Notes: a model not told the origin generated them from the letters alone. Positions 1-5,209 are shown, counted from the first letter of the stretch. The stretch is DNA of 9,011 nt from Gammaproteobacteria bacterium (GCA_030426065.1 JAUHZH010000062.1:1-9011); one strand, 5' to 3'. Numbers and translations are program-made.

Positions 1-333
1 GTCAGTGAAAATTCCTGACAAGGTCTGGCCTTTTTTGACTACATGTTCAATGGTTTTGGTTTGCGTTGTTCCTATAATGCCTTCTTCAGCAAAACTCGCC
101 AAGGGCAAATCAGGCAAGTGGATGCTGGCAGAAACATTGGCTTCTGGCACATGGGTTTCGGCATTGACCGAGACCATGTCGGTGATGGCCACCACAACAA
201 AAACAGCAGCGGCGATGACGCCCCAGCCTTTGGGTTGCTTTTTGATGCGGTGCAGGACTTGTGGGTTGATGCGCAACGACTTTTTAAAAGTTCGTTTTTC
301 AGACGCACCTTTTCTTATGGCATGGGATTTAAT
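1..333 (-). CDS. M23-family cell-wall peptidase, N-terminal part (runs off left edge)
   Basis: Reading leftward from 342, one frame stays open to base 1. It encodes a basic N-terminus, a hydrophobic segment GWGVIAAAVFVVVAITDM (about residues 36-53 counted from 333), a polar linker, and then HVVKKGQTLSGIF, which resembles the LysM/OapA-like segment of membrane-anchored M23 endopeptidases such as E. coli MepM. Members of that family cut peptidoglycan cross-links in the periplasm; the catalytic domain would lie outside the window. A gene of this family beside tyrS is a familiar arrangement in Pseudomonas-type genomes. The start is unclear: no in-frame ATG or GTG exists before the hydrophobic segment, and an in-frame TGA sits at 343-345. 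I use ATT at 333, which has a GAGAAG sequence five bases upstream and a TATAAT box at 364-369; TTG at 276 is the alternative. The family assignment is good, the start is not. Confidence 0.7.
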   Translation of the reverse strand, partial: MKSHAIRKGASEKRTFKKSLRINPQVLHRIKKQPKGWGVIAAAVFVVVAITDMVSVNAETHVPEANVSASIHLPDLPLASFAEEGIIGTTQTKTIEHVVKKGQTLSGIFTD

Positions 334-363
334 AACGGCTTCTCATTTCGTTAATTGCTCACG

Positions 364-392
364 ATTATAGATGATTTTTTTTGGTCTTGAAG
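364..392 (-). promoter_or_regulatory. Probable promoter of the M23 peptidase gene
   Basis: On the minus strand there is a perfect TATAAT at 369-364. The position 17 bases upstream (392-387) reads CTTCAA, a poor -35. Transcription would start near 357, leaving about 24 bases before the ATT at 333. The -10 is convincing; the -35 is not. Confidence 0.4.
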
Positions 393-415
393 CCTTTGAG
401 GTTCTAAATTTTATT
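387..415 (+). promoter_or_regulatory. Possible tyrS promoter
   Basis: TTGAAG (387-392) is followed after 17 bases by TTTATT (410-415); each hexamer matches four of six consensus bases. It lies in the divergent 343-457 gap and would leave a leader of about 35 bases before tyrS. A second AT-rich box, TAAAAT (425-430), is nearby. Weak evidence. Confidence 0.25.
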
Positions 416-457
416 GAAAATCAGTAAAATTAACCCCTTTTTAACGATTTTAACCCC

Positions 458-1654
458 ATGTCGGTACAAGATGCATTGGATCTGATCTGTCGAGGCACAG
501 ATGAGGTCATCAAATTAGAAGAGCTGGAGAAGAAACTCAAATCTGGCAAAAAACTGCGAATTAAGGCAGGTTTCGATCCCACAGCACCCGACTTGCATGT
601 CGGTCACACGGTGCTGATCAACAAAATGCGACAGTTCCAGGATTTGGGTCATGAAGTGATTTTCTTGATTGGCGACTTCACCGGCATGATTGGTGACCCC
701 ACTGGAAAAAACGTCACACGCAAACCACTGACACGGGAACAGGTATTGGACAACGCCAAGACGTATCAAGATCAGATTTACAAGGTATTGGACAAGGACA
801 AGACCATCATAGAATTCAATTCGAACTGGTTCGGTCAAATGAATGCCGCTGACATGATTCAACTGTCGGCCCAATACACCGTGGCACGCATGCTGGAACG
901 TGATGACTTTGATAAACGTTACAAATCAGGTCAACCCATCGCCATCCATGAATTCATGTATCCCTTGGTTCAAGGGTATGATTCGGTCGCACTGAAAGCC
1001 GATGTGGAATTGGGCGGCACCGATCAGAAATTCAATTTATTGATGGGCCGCCACTTGCAATCACAGGCAGGTCAAGACCCTCAAATCGTCATCACCATGC
1101 CTTTACTGGAGGGATTGGATGGCGTGCAGAAGATGTCCAAGTCGTTGGGCAATTACATCGGCATCGACGAACCAGCCAAAGACATGTTTGGTAAGATCAT
1201 GTCGATTTCAGACGACTTGATGTGGCGCTATTTTGACTTGTTGAGTTTCAAGTCCAATGACACTTTGGCTCAGCTCAAAGCCGATGTTGAGGCCGGCAAG
1301 AATCCACGCGATGTGAAATTCGAACTGGCTTTGGAAATCATCGAACGCTTCCACAACAAAGCCGCAGCCGATGAGGCATTGGCGGGTTTCAAAGCACAAT
1401 TTCAAAAAGGCGCCATTCCAGATGACATCGATGAAGTGACCTTAGACACCGAAGGTGGTGAAATGGGCTTGGCTCATGTGCTGAAAAACGCGGGCCTGTG
1501 TCCCAGCACCTCGGACGCCATGCGCATGGCCAAACAAGGTGCCGTCAAAGTCGATGGTGACAAGATCAGCGACCCCAAACACATATTCAAAGCAGGCACC
1601 GAAGCCGTGTTTCAAGTGGGCAAACGCAAATTCGCTAAAGTGACATTGAAATAA
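458..1654 (+). CDS. tyrS: Tyrosyl-tRNA synthetase (TyrRS, TyrZ-like)
   Basis: Charges tRNA-Tyr with tyrosine using ATP, in the cytoplasm. The 398-residue product carries the class I signatures: HVGH at residues 47-50 (the HIGH motif, in DPTAPDLHVGHTVL) and KMSKS at 225-229. The tyrosine-site region YPLVQGYDSVALKADVELGG lies around 168-187, and an S4-like RNA-binding domain occupies roughly 335-395. The length of about 400 and the sequence around the active site fit the TyrZ subgroup seen in many gammaproteobacteria rather than the 424-residue E. coli TyrS. The ATG at 458 gives the normal family N-terminus, but I see no good Shine-Dalgarno sequence ahead of it. The gene is divergent from the M23 peptidase and ends at a bidirectional terminator. 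All expected motifs are intact. Confidence 0.97.
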   Translation: MSVQDALDLICRGTDEVIKLEELEKKLKSGKKLRIKAGFDPTAPDLHVGHTVLINKMRQFQDLGHEVIFLIGDFTGMIGDPTGKNVTRKPLTREQVLDNAKTYQDQIYKVLDKDKTIIEFNSNWFGQMNAADMIQLSAQYTVARMLERDDFDKRYKSGQPIAIHEFMYPLVQGYDSVALKADVELGGTDQKFNLLMGRHLQSQAGQDPQIVITMPLLEGLDGVQKMSKSLGNYIGIDEPAKDMFGKIMSISDDLMWRYFDLLSFKSNDTLAQLKADVEAGKNPRDVKFELALEIIERFHNKAAADEALAGFKAQFQKGAIPDDIDEVTLDTEGGEMGLAHVLKNAGLCPSTSDAMRMAKQGAVKVDGDKISDPKHIFKAGTEAVFQVGKRKFAKVTLK

Positions 1655-1679
1655 CCTGCTTTGACATTTTGATGAGCAT

Positions 1680-1710
1680 AAAAAAACCCGCACTTTGGCG
1701 GGTTTTTTTT
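1680..1710. terminator. Bidirectional Rho-independent terminator between tyrS and the DUF481 gene
   Basis: CCCGC (1687-1691) pairs with GCGGG (1698-1702) around a six-base loop. The stem is flanked by an A-tract (1680-1686) and a T-tract (1703-1710), so it can end transcripts from both convergent genes. Confidence 0.9.
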
Positions 1711-1724
1711 AATGGGACTCTTGA

Positions 1725-2438
1725 TCAGAAATCGTAAACCAAATTGGCTGAAACCAATTCGTCCGTGGATTCTTTGCCTGCTGGTGGATCGGTGTTGTGT
1801 CGGTATTGGTAGTTCAATTTGACCGACATGCGGCCATTGACCTTAAAGGCAAAGCCCGCATCATTTTGAATGAATGTGTTGTCATCGCCAGCTTCTATCA
1901 ACAAAACATCTTCAAATTTTGTGGTTTCAGTCAATTGGCGCATGTAATCCATTTTACCGACCAGTACACCACCATTTTCTTCGGTTCGATCCACATCAAT
2001 GGCCTGGGTTTTGTAACCAATGGCCAATTCAGTCAACAACTTGCTTTTTTCGTCATCAAAGAACTTATGCCCCCAACCCAAAGATGAGCTGATGGTGTAG
2101 TCGTAACCAGAAAAGTTGTCGTTTTCATAGCGGCTTGAATAGAAAAAGTGGTTGCGATCATCCCATTTATAACCGGTTTTACCGCGGAATGTGTATCGAT
2201 CAGCCGTCACTTCTTCATCGTCTGAAGCATAATGGGCTTGGAGTTCCCATTCACTGACCCATTTTTCCGTTTCTCTTTTCAATGTAAGGGAGCCGTTCAA
2301 GTTTTCAGACTCGGTGTTACCTGAAGCCATCGAAAAGCCCAATTGGCCTTTACCTGACCAAACCTTAGATTCATCTTCTGCCAACAAAGGTGTGCTCGCC
2401 AACAATGCCAACAAGCCAGTTGTATAAATTTTTTTCAT
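1725..2438 (-). CDS. DUF481 family outer-membrane beta-barrel protein
   Basis: The predicted 237-residue protein starts with a typical signal peptide (MKKIYTTGLLALLASTPLLA, cleavage likely before EDES) without a lipobox cysteine. It continues as alternating aromatic/polar beta strands, beginning WSGKGQLGFSMASGNTES and ending ...LVSANLVYDF with the terminal phenylalanine usual for outer-membrane barrels. The overall pattern (G-x-GNTE near the start, then YxxD/YxY hairpins) matches DUF481, also called the YdiY-like family, whose function is poorly defined. I chose ATG at 2438 because it has GAGG six bases upstream and begins the signal peptide. An in-frame ATG at 2480 overlaps the predicted -10 box and would put 14 odd residues before the signal. 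The gene is single, convergent with tyrS and downstream of the rpsI terminator, so it is probably transcribed alone. Confidence 0.9.
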   Translation of the reverse strand: MKKIYTTGLLALLASTPLLAEDESKVWSGKGQLGFSMASGNTESENLNGSLTLKRETEKWVSEWELQAHYASDDEEVTADRYTFRGKTGYKWDDRNHFFYSSRYENDNFSGYDYTISSSLGWGHKFFDDEKSKLLTELAIGYKTQAIDVDRTEENGGVLVGKMDYMRQLTETTKFEDVLLIEAGDDNTFIQNDAGFAFKVNGRMSVKLNYQYRHNTDPPAGKESTDELVSANLVYDF

Positions 2439-2478
2439 AAGTACCTCAATTTTGAGACCTTGGCACAATGCGTGAATC

Positions 2479-2507
2479 ATGTTAATAAAGACTCAGAACC
2501 ATGCCAA
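2479..2507 (-). promoter_or_regulatory. Promoter of the DUF481 gene
   Basis: On the minus strand, TTGGCA (2507-2502) and TAACAT (2484-2479) are separated by exactly 17 bases. The predicted start near 2472 leaves about 34 bases before the ATG at 2438. The leader contains the inverted repeat CTCAATTTTGAG (2445-2456), which overlaps the Shine-Dalgarno GAGG. Confidence 0.55.
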
Positions 2508-2521
2508 GATTTCACATAAAC

Positions 2522-2549
2522 AAAAAAGGCCGGAACATGCCGGCCTTTT
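2522..2549 (-). terminator. Rho-independent terminator of rplM-rpsI
   Basis: GGCCGG (2528-2533) and CCGGCC (2540-2545) form a perfect six-pair GC stem with a six-base loop. It is extended by A/T pairs, and on the minus strand it is followed by a run of six T. It sits 20 bases after the rpsI stop. The flanking T-tracts mean it could also work in the opposite direction. Confidence 0.9.
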
Positions 2550-2568
2550 GGAATAGTTTCGATTCGAA

Positions 2569-2961
2569 TTAACGCTTCGAGAACTGTACAGAACGACGGG
2601 CTTTGCGCAGACCGACTTTCTTTCTTTCCACTTTTCTCGCATCACGTGTCAAGAATTTGTATTCTTTCAACTGTGAACGCAATGTTTCATCTGACTCCAA
2701 CAACGCGCGAGACAGGCCCAAGCGAATGGCACCAGCCTGACCAGTGGTACCACCACCAATCACTGTGCATTTAACGTCGAACTGATCAGTCAAACCCAAT
2801 TTTTCCAGGGGTTGACGAACCACCATGCGGGCGGTTTCACGACCAAAATAGTCACTGATGTCTTTGTCATTGATCACAATGTTGCCAGAACCTGGCGTGA
2901 CAAATACACGTGCTGATGAAGACTTTCTTCTGCCTGTTCCGTAATATTGTTGATTTGCCAT
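2569..2961 (-). CDS. rpsI: 30S ribosomal protein S9 (uS9)
   Basis: Component of the 30S subunit head; its C-terminal tail reaches the P-site tRNA. The 130-residue product is full length for bacterial S9. It starts MANQQYYGTGRRKSSSARV and includes the conserved GGGTTGQAGAIRLGLSRAL segment (about 69-87). It ends in the basic tail KKVGLRKARRSVQFSKR, with the family's terminal SKR. The ATG at 2961 has AAAGG a few bases upstream. It lies nine bases after rplM, so the two genes form the usual L13-S9 operon, expressed from the promoter upstream of rplM and closed by the terminator at 2522-2549. Nothing unusual in the protein. Confidence 0.98.
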   Translation of the reverse strand: MANQQYYGTGRRKSSSARVFVTPGSGNIVINDKDISDYFGRETARMVVRQPLEKLGLTDQFDVKCTVIGGGTTGQAGAIRLGLSRALLESDETLRSQLKEYKFLTRDARKVERKKVGLRKARRSVQFSKR

Positions 2962-2970
2962 AATAAACCT

Positions 2971-3399
2971 TTAAATCTCTAAATCTTTTGGCTCTTGAGC
3001 AGCATGTGGATGCTCAGGACCTGCATATACTTTCAATTTGCGGTACATTTGGCGACCCAAACTGTTTTTCGGCAACATGCCTTTGACCGCTTTTTCGATG
3101 ACGCGCTCAGGGTGTTTGGCCAACAAATCCTTCAATGCAATTGATTTCAAATTGCCCACGTAACCTGTGTGGTGGTGGTACATTTTGTCATTCAATTTGT
3201 TGCCAGTAACCGCAATTTTTTCGGCGTTAACAACCACGATGTAATCACCGGTGTCCACGTGTGGAGTAAATTCTGGTTTGTGCTTGCCTCGCAGTCTTCT
3301 GGCAATTTCAGTTGCCATGCGACCCAAAGTCTTTCCTTCTGCATCAATCAAAAACCATTCGCGGTTGATTTCTTCTGCTTTTGCGCTAAACGTTTTCAT
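2971..3399 (-). CDS. rplM: 50S ribosomal protein L13 (uL13)
   Basis: Early-assembling protein of the 50S subunit, binding 23S rRNA. The 142-residue product matches bacterial L13 end to end: MKTFSAKAEEINREWFLIDA at the start, LGRMATEIARRLRGKHKPEF at about 26-45, VNAEKIAVTGNK, the MYHHHTGYVG segment, VKGMLPKNSLGRQM and the C-terminal YAGPEHPHAAQ. It is the first gene of the rplM-rpsI operon. The ATG at 3399 lacks a strong Shine-Dalgarno sequence. In E. coli the operon is reported to be repressed by L13 acting on its own mRNA leader; here the leader of about 70 bases contains an inverted repeat (3426-3439), but I cannot show that it plays the same role. Confidence 0.98.
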   Translation of the reverse strand: MKTFSAKAEEINREWFLIDAEGKTLGRMATEIARRLRGKHKPEFTPHVDTGDYIVVVNAEKIAVTGNKLNDKMYHHHTGYVGNLKSIALKDLLAKHPERVIEKAVKGMLPKNSLGRQMYRKLKVYAGPEHPHAAQEPKDLEI

Positions 3400-3477
3400 A
3401 TTAATTCTGTTATTTTCTGTGTGGTTTTTGGCCCCAAAATTCTGCTTTCAAGGCACCGCCATTTACAAAGAGCGGGA

Positions 3478-3506
3478 ATGGTACTTAATTCCGCCTTTGG
3501 ATGCAA
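3478..3506 (-). promoter_or_regulatory. Likely rplM-rpsI promoter
   Basis: On the minus strand, TTGCAT (3506-3501) and TACCAT (3483-3478) are 17 bases apart. They are followed by a GC-rich stretch (TCCCGC) near the predicted start at about 3471, the type of discriminator seen in ribosomal promoters under stringent control. An imperfect inverted repeat, GCGGGAAT / ATTCCGC (3473-3495), spans the -10. Hexamer matches are moderate. Confidence 0.4.
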
Positions 3507-3516
3507 GCGATTTATC

Positions 3517-3557
3517 AAAAAACTTACCTTTAAAACGTGTTCATTATCAAAGGAAGT
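3517..3557 (-). terminator. Possible weak terminator after ygfB
   Basis: On the minus strand, ACTTCCTTT (3557-3549) can pair with AAAGGTAAGT (3531-3522) with one bulged base and a 17-base loop, followed by a run of T (3522-3517). It lies just past the ygfB stop and just upstream of the rplM promoter. The long loop and A/T-rich stem make it weak. Confidence 0.4.
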
Positions 3558-3565
3558 ACCGATCA

Positions 3566-4114
3566 TCAATTCAGTGTGTCATCCGCCGGTTGAAATTGAT
3601 TCAATTCACCATGAACCACCATCACCCCTGTTCGCACGTATTCGACAATTTCCATCAAATCCAACTCTTCACCTTCGGTGTCGTTGGCATCTTGTTCAAC
3701 CCGCGCAATTTGATTCAAATCCTGAATGAATTCCAATGCGTCTTTGGTCAAACCTTCTTTACCGGTAAAACCTGCCAGGCCCAATGCAGACAAATAGGTG
3801 TTCACCCAATCCACCAAAACCGACAATCGGCCACTGATGCTGGGTTCGCTGTTGGGCAACAACAGCTCAAAGGAAAAATCATCCTTATTGAGCTGGTCTT
3901 TGGTCATATCAAAAACCGCCATCAACACCACATCCAATCCTGAACTGGTGGCACCTTCTACACAATATTCATTGTTAACCCACCCAGCCCAGGTTTCATA
4001 AGCCATGTCATGGTGAACCGACAACATGGCAGTGGCATGGGCTTGCAATTCACTGGGAGAAGCCAACACATTGAGCTTTTGTAAATGTTCAGAAAAGGCT
4101 TGATAGGGAATCAT
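3566..4114 (-). CDS. ygfB: UPF0149 family protein YgfB
   Basis: The 182-residue acidic, mostly helical protein matches the YgfB/YecA-like UPF0149 family. Recognisable parts are FSFELLLPNSEPSISGRLSVLVDWVNTYLSALGLAGF split over about residues 79-115 (E. coli has FLFQLYLPDG...ALAGWVNHFLLGLG), then the acidic run EGEELDLMEIVEYVRTGV near the C-terminus. No cysteine-rich SEC-C tail is present. YgfB proteins are conserved in gammaproteobacteria; in Pseudomonas aeruginosa YgfB has been linked to control of AmpC expression, but a general function is not settled. I chose ATG 4114 because AGGA lies eight bases upstream and a TATAAT box at 4142-4147 would fall inside the coding region if ATG 4174 or 4162 were used; 182 residues also fits the family. 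It is divergent from the zapA operon, as in E. coli. Confidence 0.92.
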   Translation of the reverse strand: MIPYQAFSEHLQKLNVLASPSELQAHATAMLSVHHDMAYETWAGWVNNEYCVEGATSSGLDVVLMAVFDMTKDQLNKDDFSFELLLPNSEPSISGRLSVLVDWVNTYLSALGLAGFTGKEGLTKDALEFIQDLNQIARVEQDANDTEGEELDLMEIVEYVRTGVMVVHGELNQFQPADDTLN

Positions 4115-4141
4115 CGCAACGGTCCTGTGATCAAAGCGCGA

Positions 4142-4147
4142 ATTATA
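4142..4147 (-). promoter_or_regulatory. Promoter -10 box for ygfB
   Basis: A perfect TATAAT on the minus strand (4147-4142) lies about 20 bases before a predicted transcript start near 4135 and a short leader to the ATG at 4114. No good -35 hexamer is present at the normal distance. Confidence 0.45.
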
Positions 4148-4284
4148 CGCACTGGACACCATGATTCCAGACAAATCAGGTCATTTTAAAGAAGTGTGGT
4201 CTGGAGGTGCAGGCTGGCACATTATAAAAACTTAACTTTTTTCGATATTTTTCATAAACTTGGACAATTTTCCTCATCTAATCA

Positions 4285-4313
4285 TTGACCTGTATTTAAT
4301 TAAACCCTATAGT
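4285..4313 (+). promoter_or_regulatory. Strong sigma70-type promoter of the zapA-ssrS-fau-rpiA operon
   Basis: TTGACC (4285-4290) and TATAGT (4308-4313) each match five of six consensus bases and are separated by exactly 17 bases. AT-rich DNA lies upstream. Transcription would begin near 4320, about 170 bases before the first gene. Confidence 0.7.
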
Positions 4314-4319
4314 ATTTGG

Positions 4320-4489
4320 AGGTCATTGTCCTTGGACTCACTGCAGAATCATGACATTGACTTGAACGAACAGAGGCTCTGAGCCACATCAGTTTTACTG
4401 ACACAGATTCTCTGAAATGCTCTGAAGGTGCATACCTTAGTTATTTTGACTGAGGAATGTGCCTGATAACTGGATTTTATAAGACTGTC
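4320..4489 (+). promoter_or_regulatory. Long structured 5' leader of the zapA operon
   Basis: Several short inverted repeats are packed here: CAGAG-G-CTCTG and GGCTC-T-GAGCC (4371-4385, mutually exclusive), TCAGT-TTT-ACTGA (4389-4401), and AAGGT-GCAT-ACCTT (4425-4438), the last followed by TTATTTT. The motif CTCTGA occurs three times (4377, 4410, 4420). No good ORF fills the leader. It may be a regulatory leader, an attenuator or the body of a small RNA; I do not recognise a known riboswitch. Confidence 0.4.
4360..4386 (+). repeat. Upstream copy of the 6S promoter -35/spacer sequence
   Basis: ACTTGAAC (4360-4367), six extra bases (GAACAG), then AGGCTCTGAGCCA (4374-4386). The same two blocks occur contiguously at 4956-4976, where they hold the -35 and most of the spacer of the 6S RNA promoter. 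This copy has no TATAAT after it. Confidence 0.7.
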
Positions 4490-4693
4490 ATGAAAGACAT
4501 TGAACGATTAGAGGCTTCAGTTGGTCAACTGCTTGAAGCTTATCAGAAAAGCCAAGCTGAGAATGCATTGCTTAAAGAAAAGCTGCTGACACTGAATTCA
4601 GAAAAATCGCAACTGTTACAAAAAAATGATCAGGCCAAAAACCGCTTGGAGTCCATGATTTCCCGATTAAAAACTTTAGAGCAAAGCGCATGA
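4490..4693 (+). CDS. Small coiled-coil protein upstream of zapA (TIGR02449-like)
   Basis: A 67-residue protein predicted to be a single long coiled coil. MKDIERLEASVGQLLEAYQK is followed by leucine-heptad sequence through LKTLEQSA, rich in K, E, Q, with no cysteine and no hydrophobic membrane segment. Small proteins of about 65-70 residues of this type, placed just before zapA, occur in other gammaproteobacteria and are, to my memory, annotated TIGR02449; the build also recalls ZapB, another division coiled coil. I chose ATG 4490 because the coiled coil begins there; ATG 4457 would add eleven non-helical residues and has its Shine-Dalgarno-like GAGGA touching the start. The stop overlaps the zapA start (ATGA at 4690-4693), implying translational coupling and a likely role near ZapA/FtsZ. 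That role is inferred only. Confidence 0.75.
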   Translation: MKDIERLEASVGQLLEAYQKSQAENALLKEKLLTLNSEKSQLLQKNDQAKNRLESMISRLKTLEQSA

Positions 4694-4986
4694 GCCAACA
4701 CAAAATCACTGTCCGAATCCTCAACAAAGAATACCAGTTCGCTTGCGAAGATGAAGAACGAACTTCATTGCTCAGCGCTGCTGACCACCTGGACAAAACC
4801 ATGCAGGGCATCAAAAACCGCAACAGCACCATGAGCACCGACAAGATCACATTGATGGCGGCCATGAACATCGCGCATGAAATGATCAAAGCCCAACAAA
4901 CCAACCAAACCTTCGACACCGAGGTCATGTCATCGGTCAAAAAACTCAATGACAAACTTGAACAGGCTCTGAGCCAAAGCGTATAA
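4690..4986 (+). CDS. zapA: Cell division protein ZapA
   Basis: ZapA is a cytoplasmic protein that binds and bundles FtsZ filaments at the division ring. The 98-residue product has the usual two-part build. An N-terminal beta/alpha head (ITVRILNKEYQFACEDEE, then LLSAADHLDKTMQGIKNR) is followed by a C-terminal helix containing DKITLMAAMNIAHEMI (about 51-66) and a coiled coil to the end. The ATG overlaps the stop of the preceding coiled-coil gene by four bases. Its own stop codon (4984-4986) lies inside the -10 box (4982-4987) of the 6S RNA promoter, and the last part of its coding sequence supplies the -35. Gene order zapA-6S RNA-5-FCL matches E. coli, which supports the call. Confidence 0.93.
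   Translation: MSQHKITVRILNKEYQFACEDEERTSLLSAADHLDKTMQGIKNRNSTMSTDKITLMAAMNIAHEMIKAQQTNQTFDTEVMSSVKKLNDKLEQALSQSV
4956..4976 (+). repeat. Downstream copy of the ACTTGAAC / AGGCTCTGAGCCA repeat
   Basis: Contiguous ACTTGAAC (4956-4963) and AGGCTCTGAGCCA (4964-4976) within the 3' end of zapA. It contains the -35 (TTGAAC) of the 6S promoter and the palindrome GGCTC-T-GAGCC. It partners the copy at 4360-4386. Confidence 0.7.
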
Positions 4987-4987
4987 T
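4958..4987 (+). promoter_or_regulatory. 6S RNA (ssrS) promoter
   Basis: TTGAAC (4958-4963), an 18-base spacer, and a perfect TATAAT (4982-4987). The promoter lies wholly within the end of zapA; the -10 includes the zapA TAA stop. The predicted start, about 4994, agrees with the 5' end of the 6S closing stem. Confidence 0.75.
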
Positions 4988-4993
4988 TTCAGC

Positions 4994-5190
4994 AATGATG
5001 TTAACTGCTGTGTTCGAGGTGTGTTTGCATATGCCTTGGCCCTAATCAATATCAACAGGAAGTGGCTTTCGATCATCAGTGTGCATGCTCACCATTGCAG
5101 TGAGAAGCCTTAGATAGCGAAGCGCTTCCGCCTTGTACCTCTGGTACCAAGGACGCCGACTCTCAACGGCACAAGTGGTTAACATCTCTT
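4994..5190 (+). ncRNA. ssrS: 6S RNA
   Basis: 6S RNA binds sigma70-RNA polymerase by mimicking an open promoter and damps transcription in stationary phase. Evidence: location between zapA and the 5-FCL gene, exactly as in E. coli; a terminal closing stem GATGTTAAC (4997-5005) with GTTAACATC (5178-5186); and inner pairing GGCTT (5064-5068) with AAGCC (5105-5109). The apical hairpin CTCAC/GTGAG (5088-5092/5100-5104) is set in GTGCATGCTCACC...GTGAGAAGCCTTA, close to the E. coli sequence around GAGCATGCTC and GAGAAGCCTTA. The hairpin CCTTGTACC-TCT-GGTACCAAGG (5131-5152) matches the E. coli CCUUGAACC hairpin. Length, about 195, is near the E. coli 184. The unpaired stretch CCTAATCAATATCAAC (5041-5056) is the likely 5' side of the central bubble. 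Exact ends depend on processing; a T-rich run follows at 5187-5197. Confidence 0.92.
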
Positions 5191-5209
5191 CTTTTTTGAG
5201 TTTCCTATT

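Larger units (their letters stand above)
4115..4489. other. Divergent intergenic region between ygfB and the zapA operon
   Basis: These 375 bases have no convincing gene on either strand. The left part (4115-4175) carries the ygfB leader and -10 box. The middle (about 4220-4320) is very AT-rich and ends in a strong rightward promoter (4285-4313). The right part (about 4320-4489) appears to be a transcribed, hairpin-rich leader, described separately. Confidence 0.7.

Noticed and set aside
72..308. Minus-strand ORF starting GTG at 308
   Set aside because: Its product has no family features; the neighbouring frame gives a basic N-terminus, a clean membrane segment and a LysM-like motif, so this is a shadow.
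2439..2480. ATG 2480 as start of the DUF481 gene
   Set aside because: It overlaps the predicted -10 box, lacks a Shine-Dalgarno, and places 14 residues ahead of a typical signal peptide.
3251..3943. Long plus-strand ORF across rplM, the intergenic gap and ygfB
   Set aside because: It lies antisense to two recognised genes and shows no domain-like sequence; its length is an accident of their codon use.
4115..4174. ATG 4174 or 4162 as start of ygfB
   Set aside because: Both lie upstream of or at the TATAAT box (4142-4147) and extend the protein beyond the usual family N-terminus.
4457..4489. ATG 4457 as start of the coiled-coil gene
   Set aside because: The added residues are not helical and the GAGGA sequence touches the start codon, leaving no spacing for ribosome binding.
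4572..4955. Minus-strand 127-residue hydrophobic-looking ORF antisense to zapA
   Set aside because: Lies opposite two coupled genes with clear features; the apparent hydrophobicity comes from reading K/E/Q-rich coiled-coil codons in antisense.
4994..5209. CRISPR, tRNA or riboswitch in the zapA-fau gap
   Set aside because: No repeated units or tRNA cloverleaf are present; the long closing stem and conserved segments identify 6S RNA instead.
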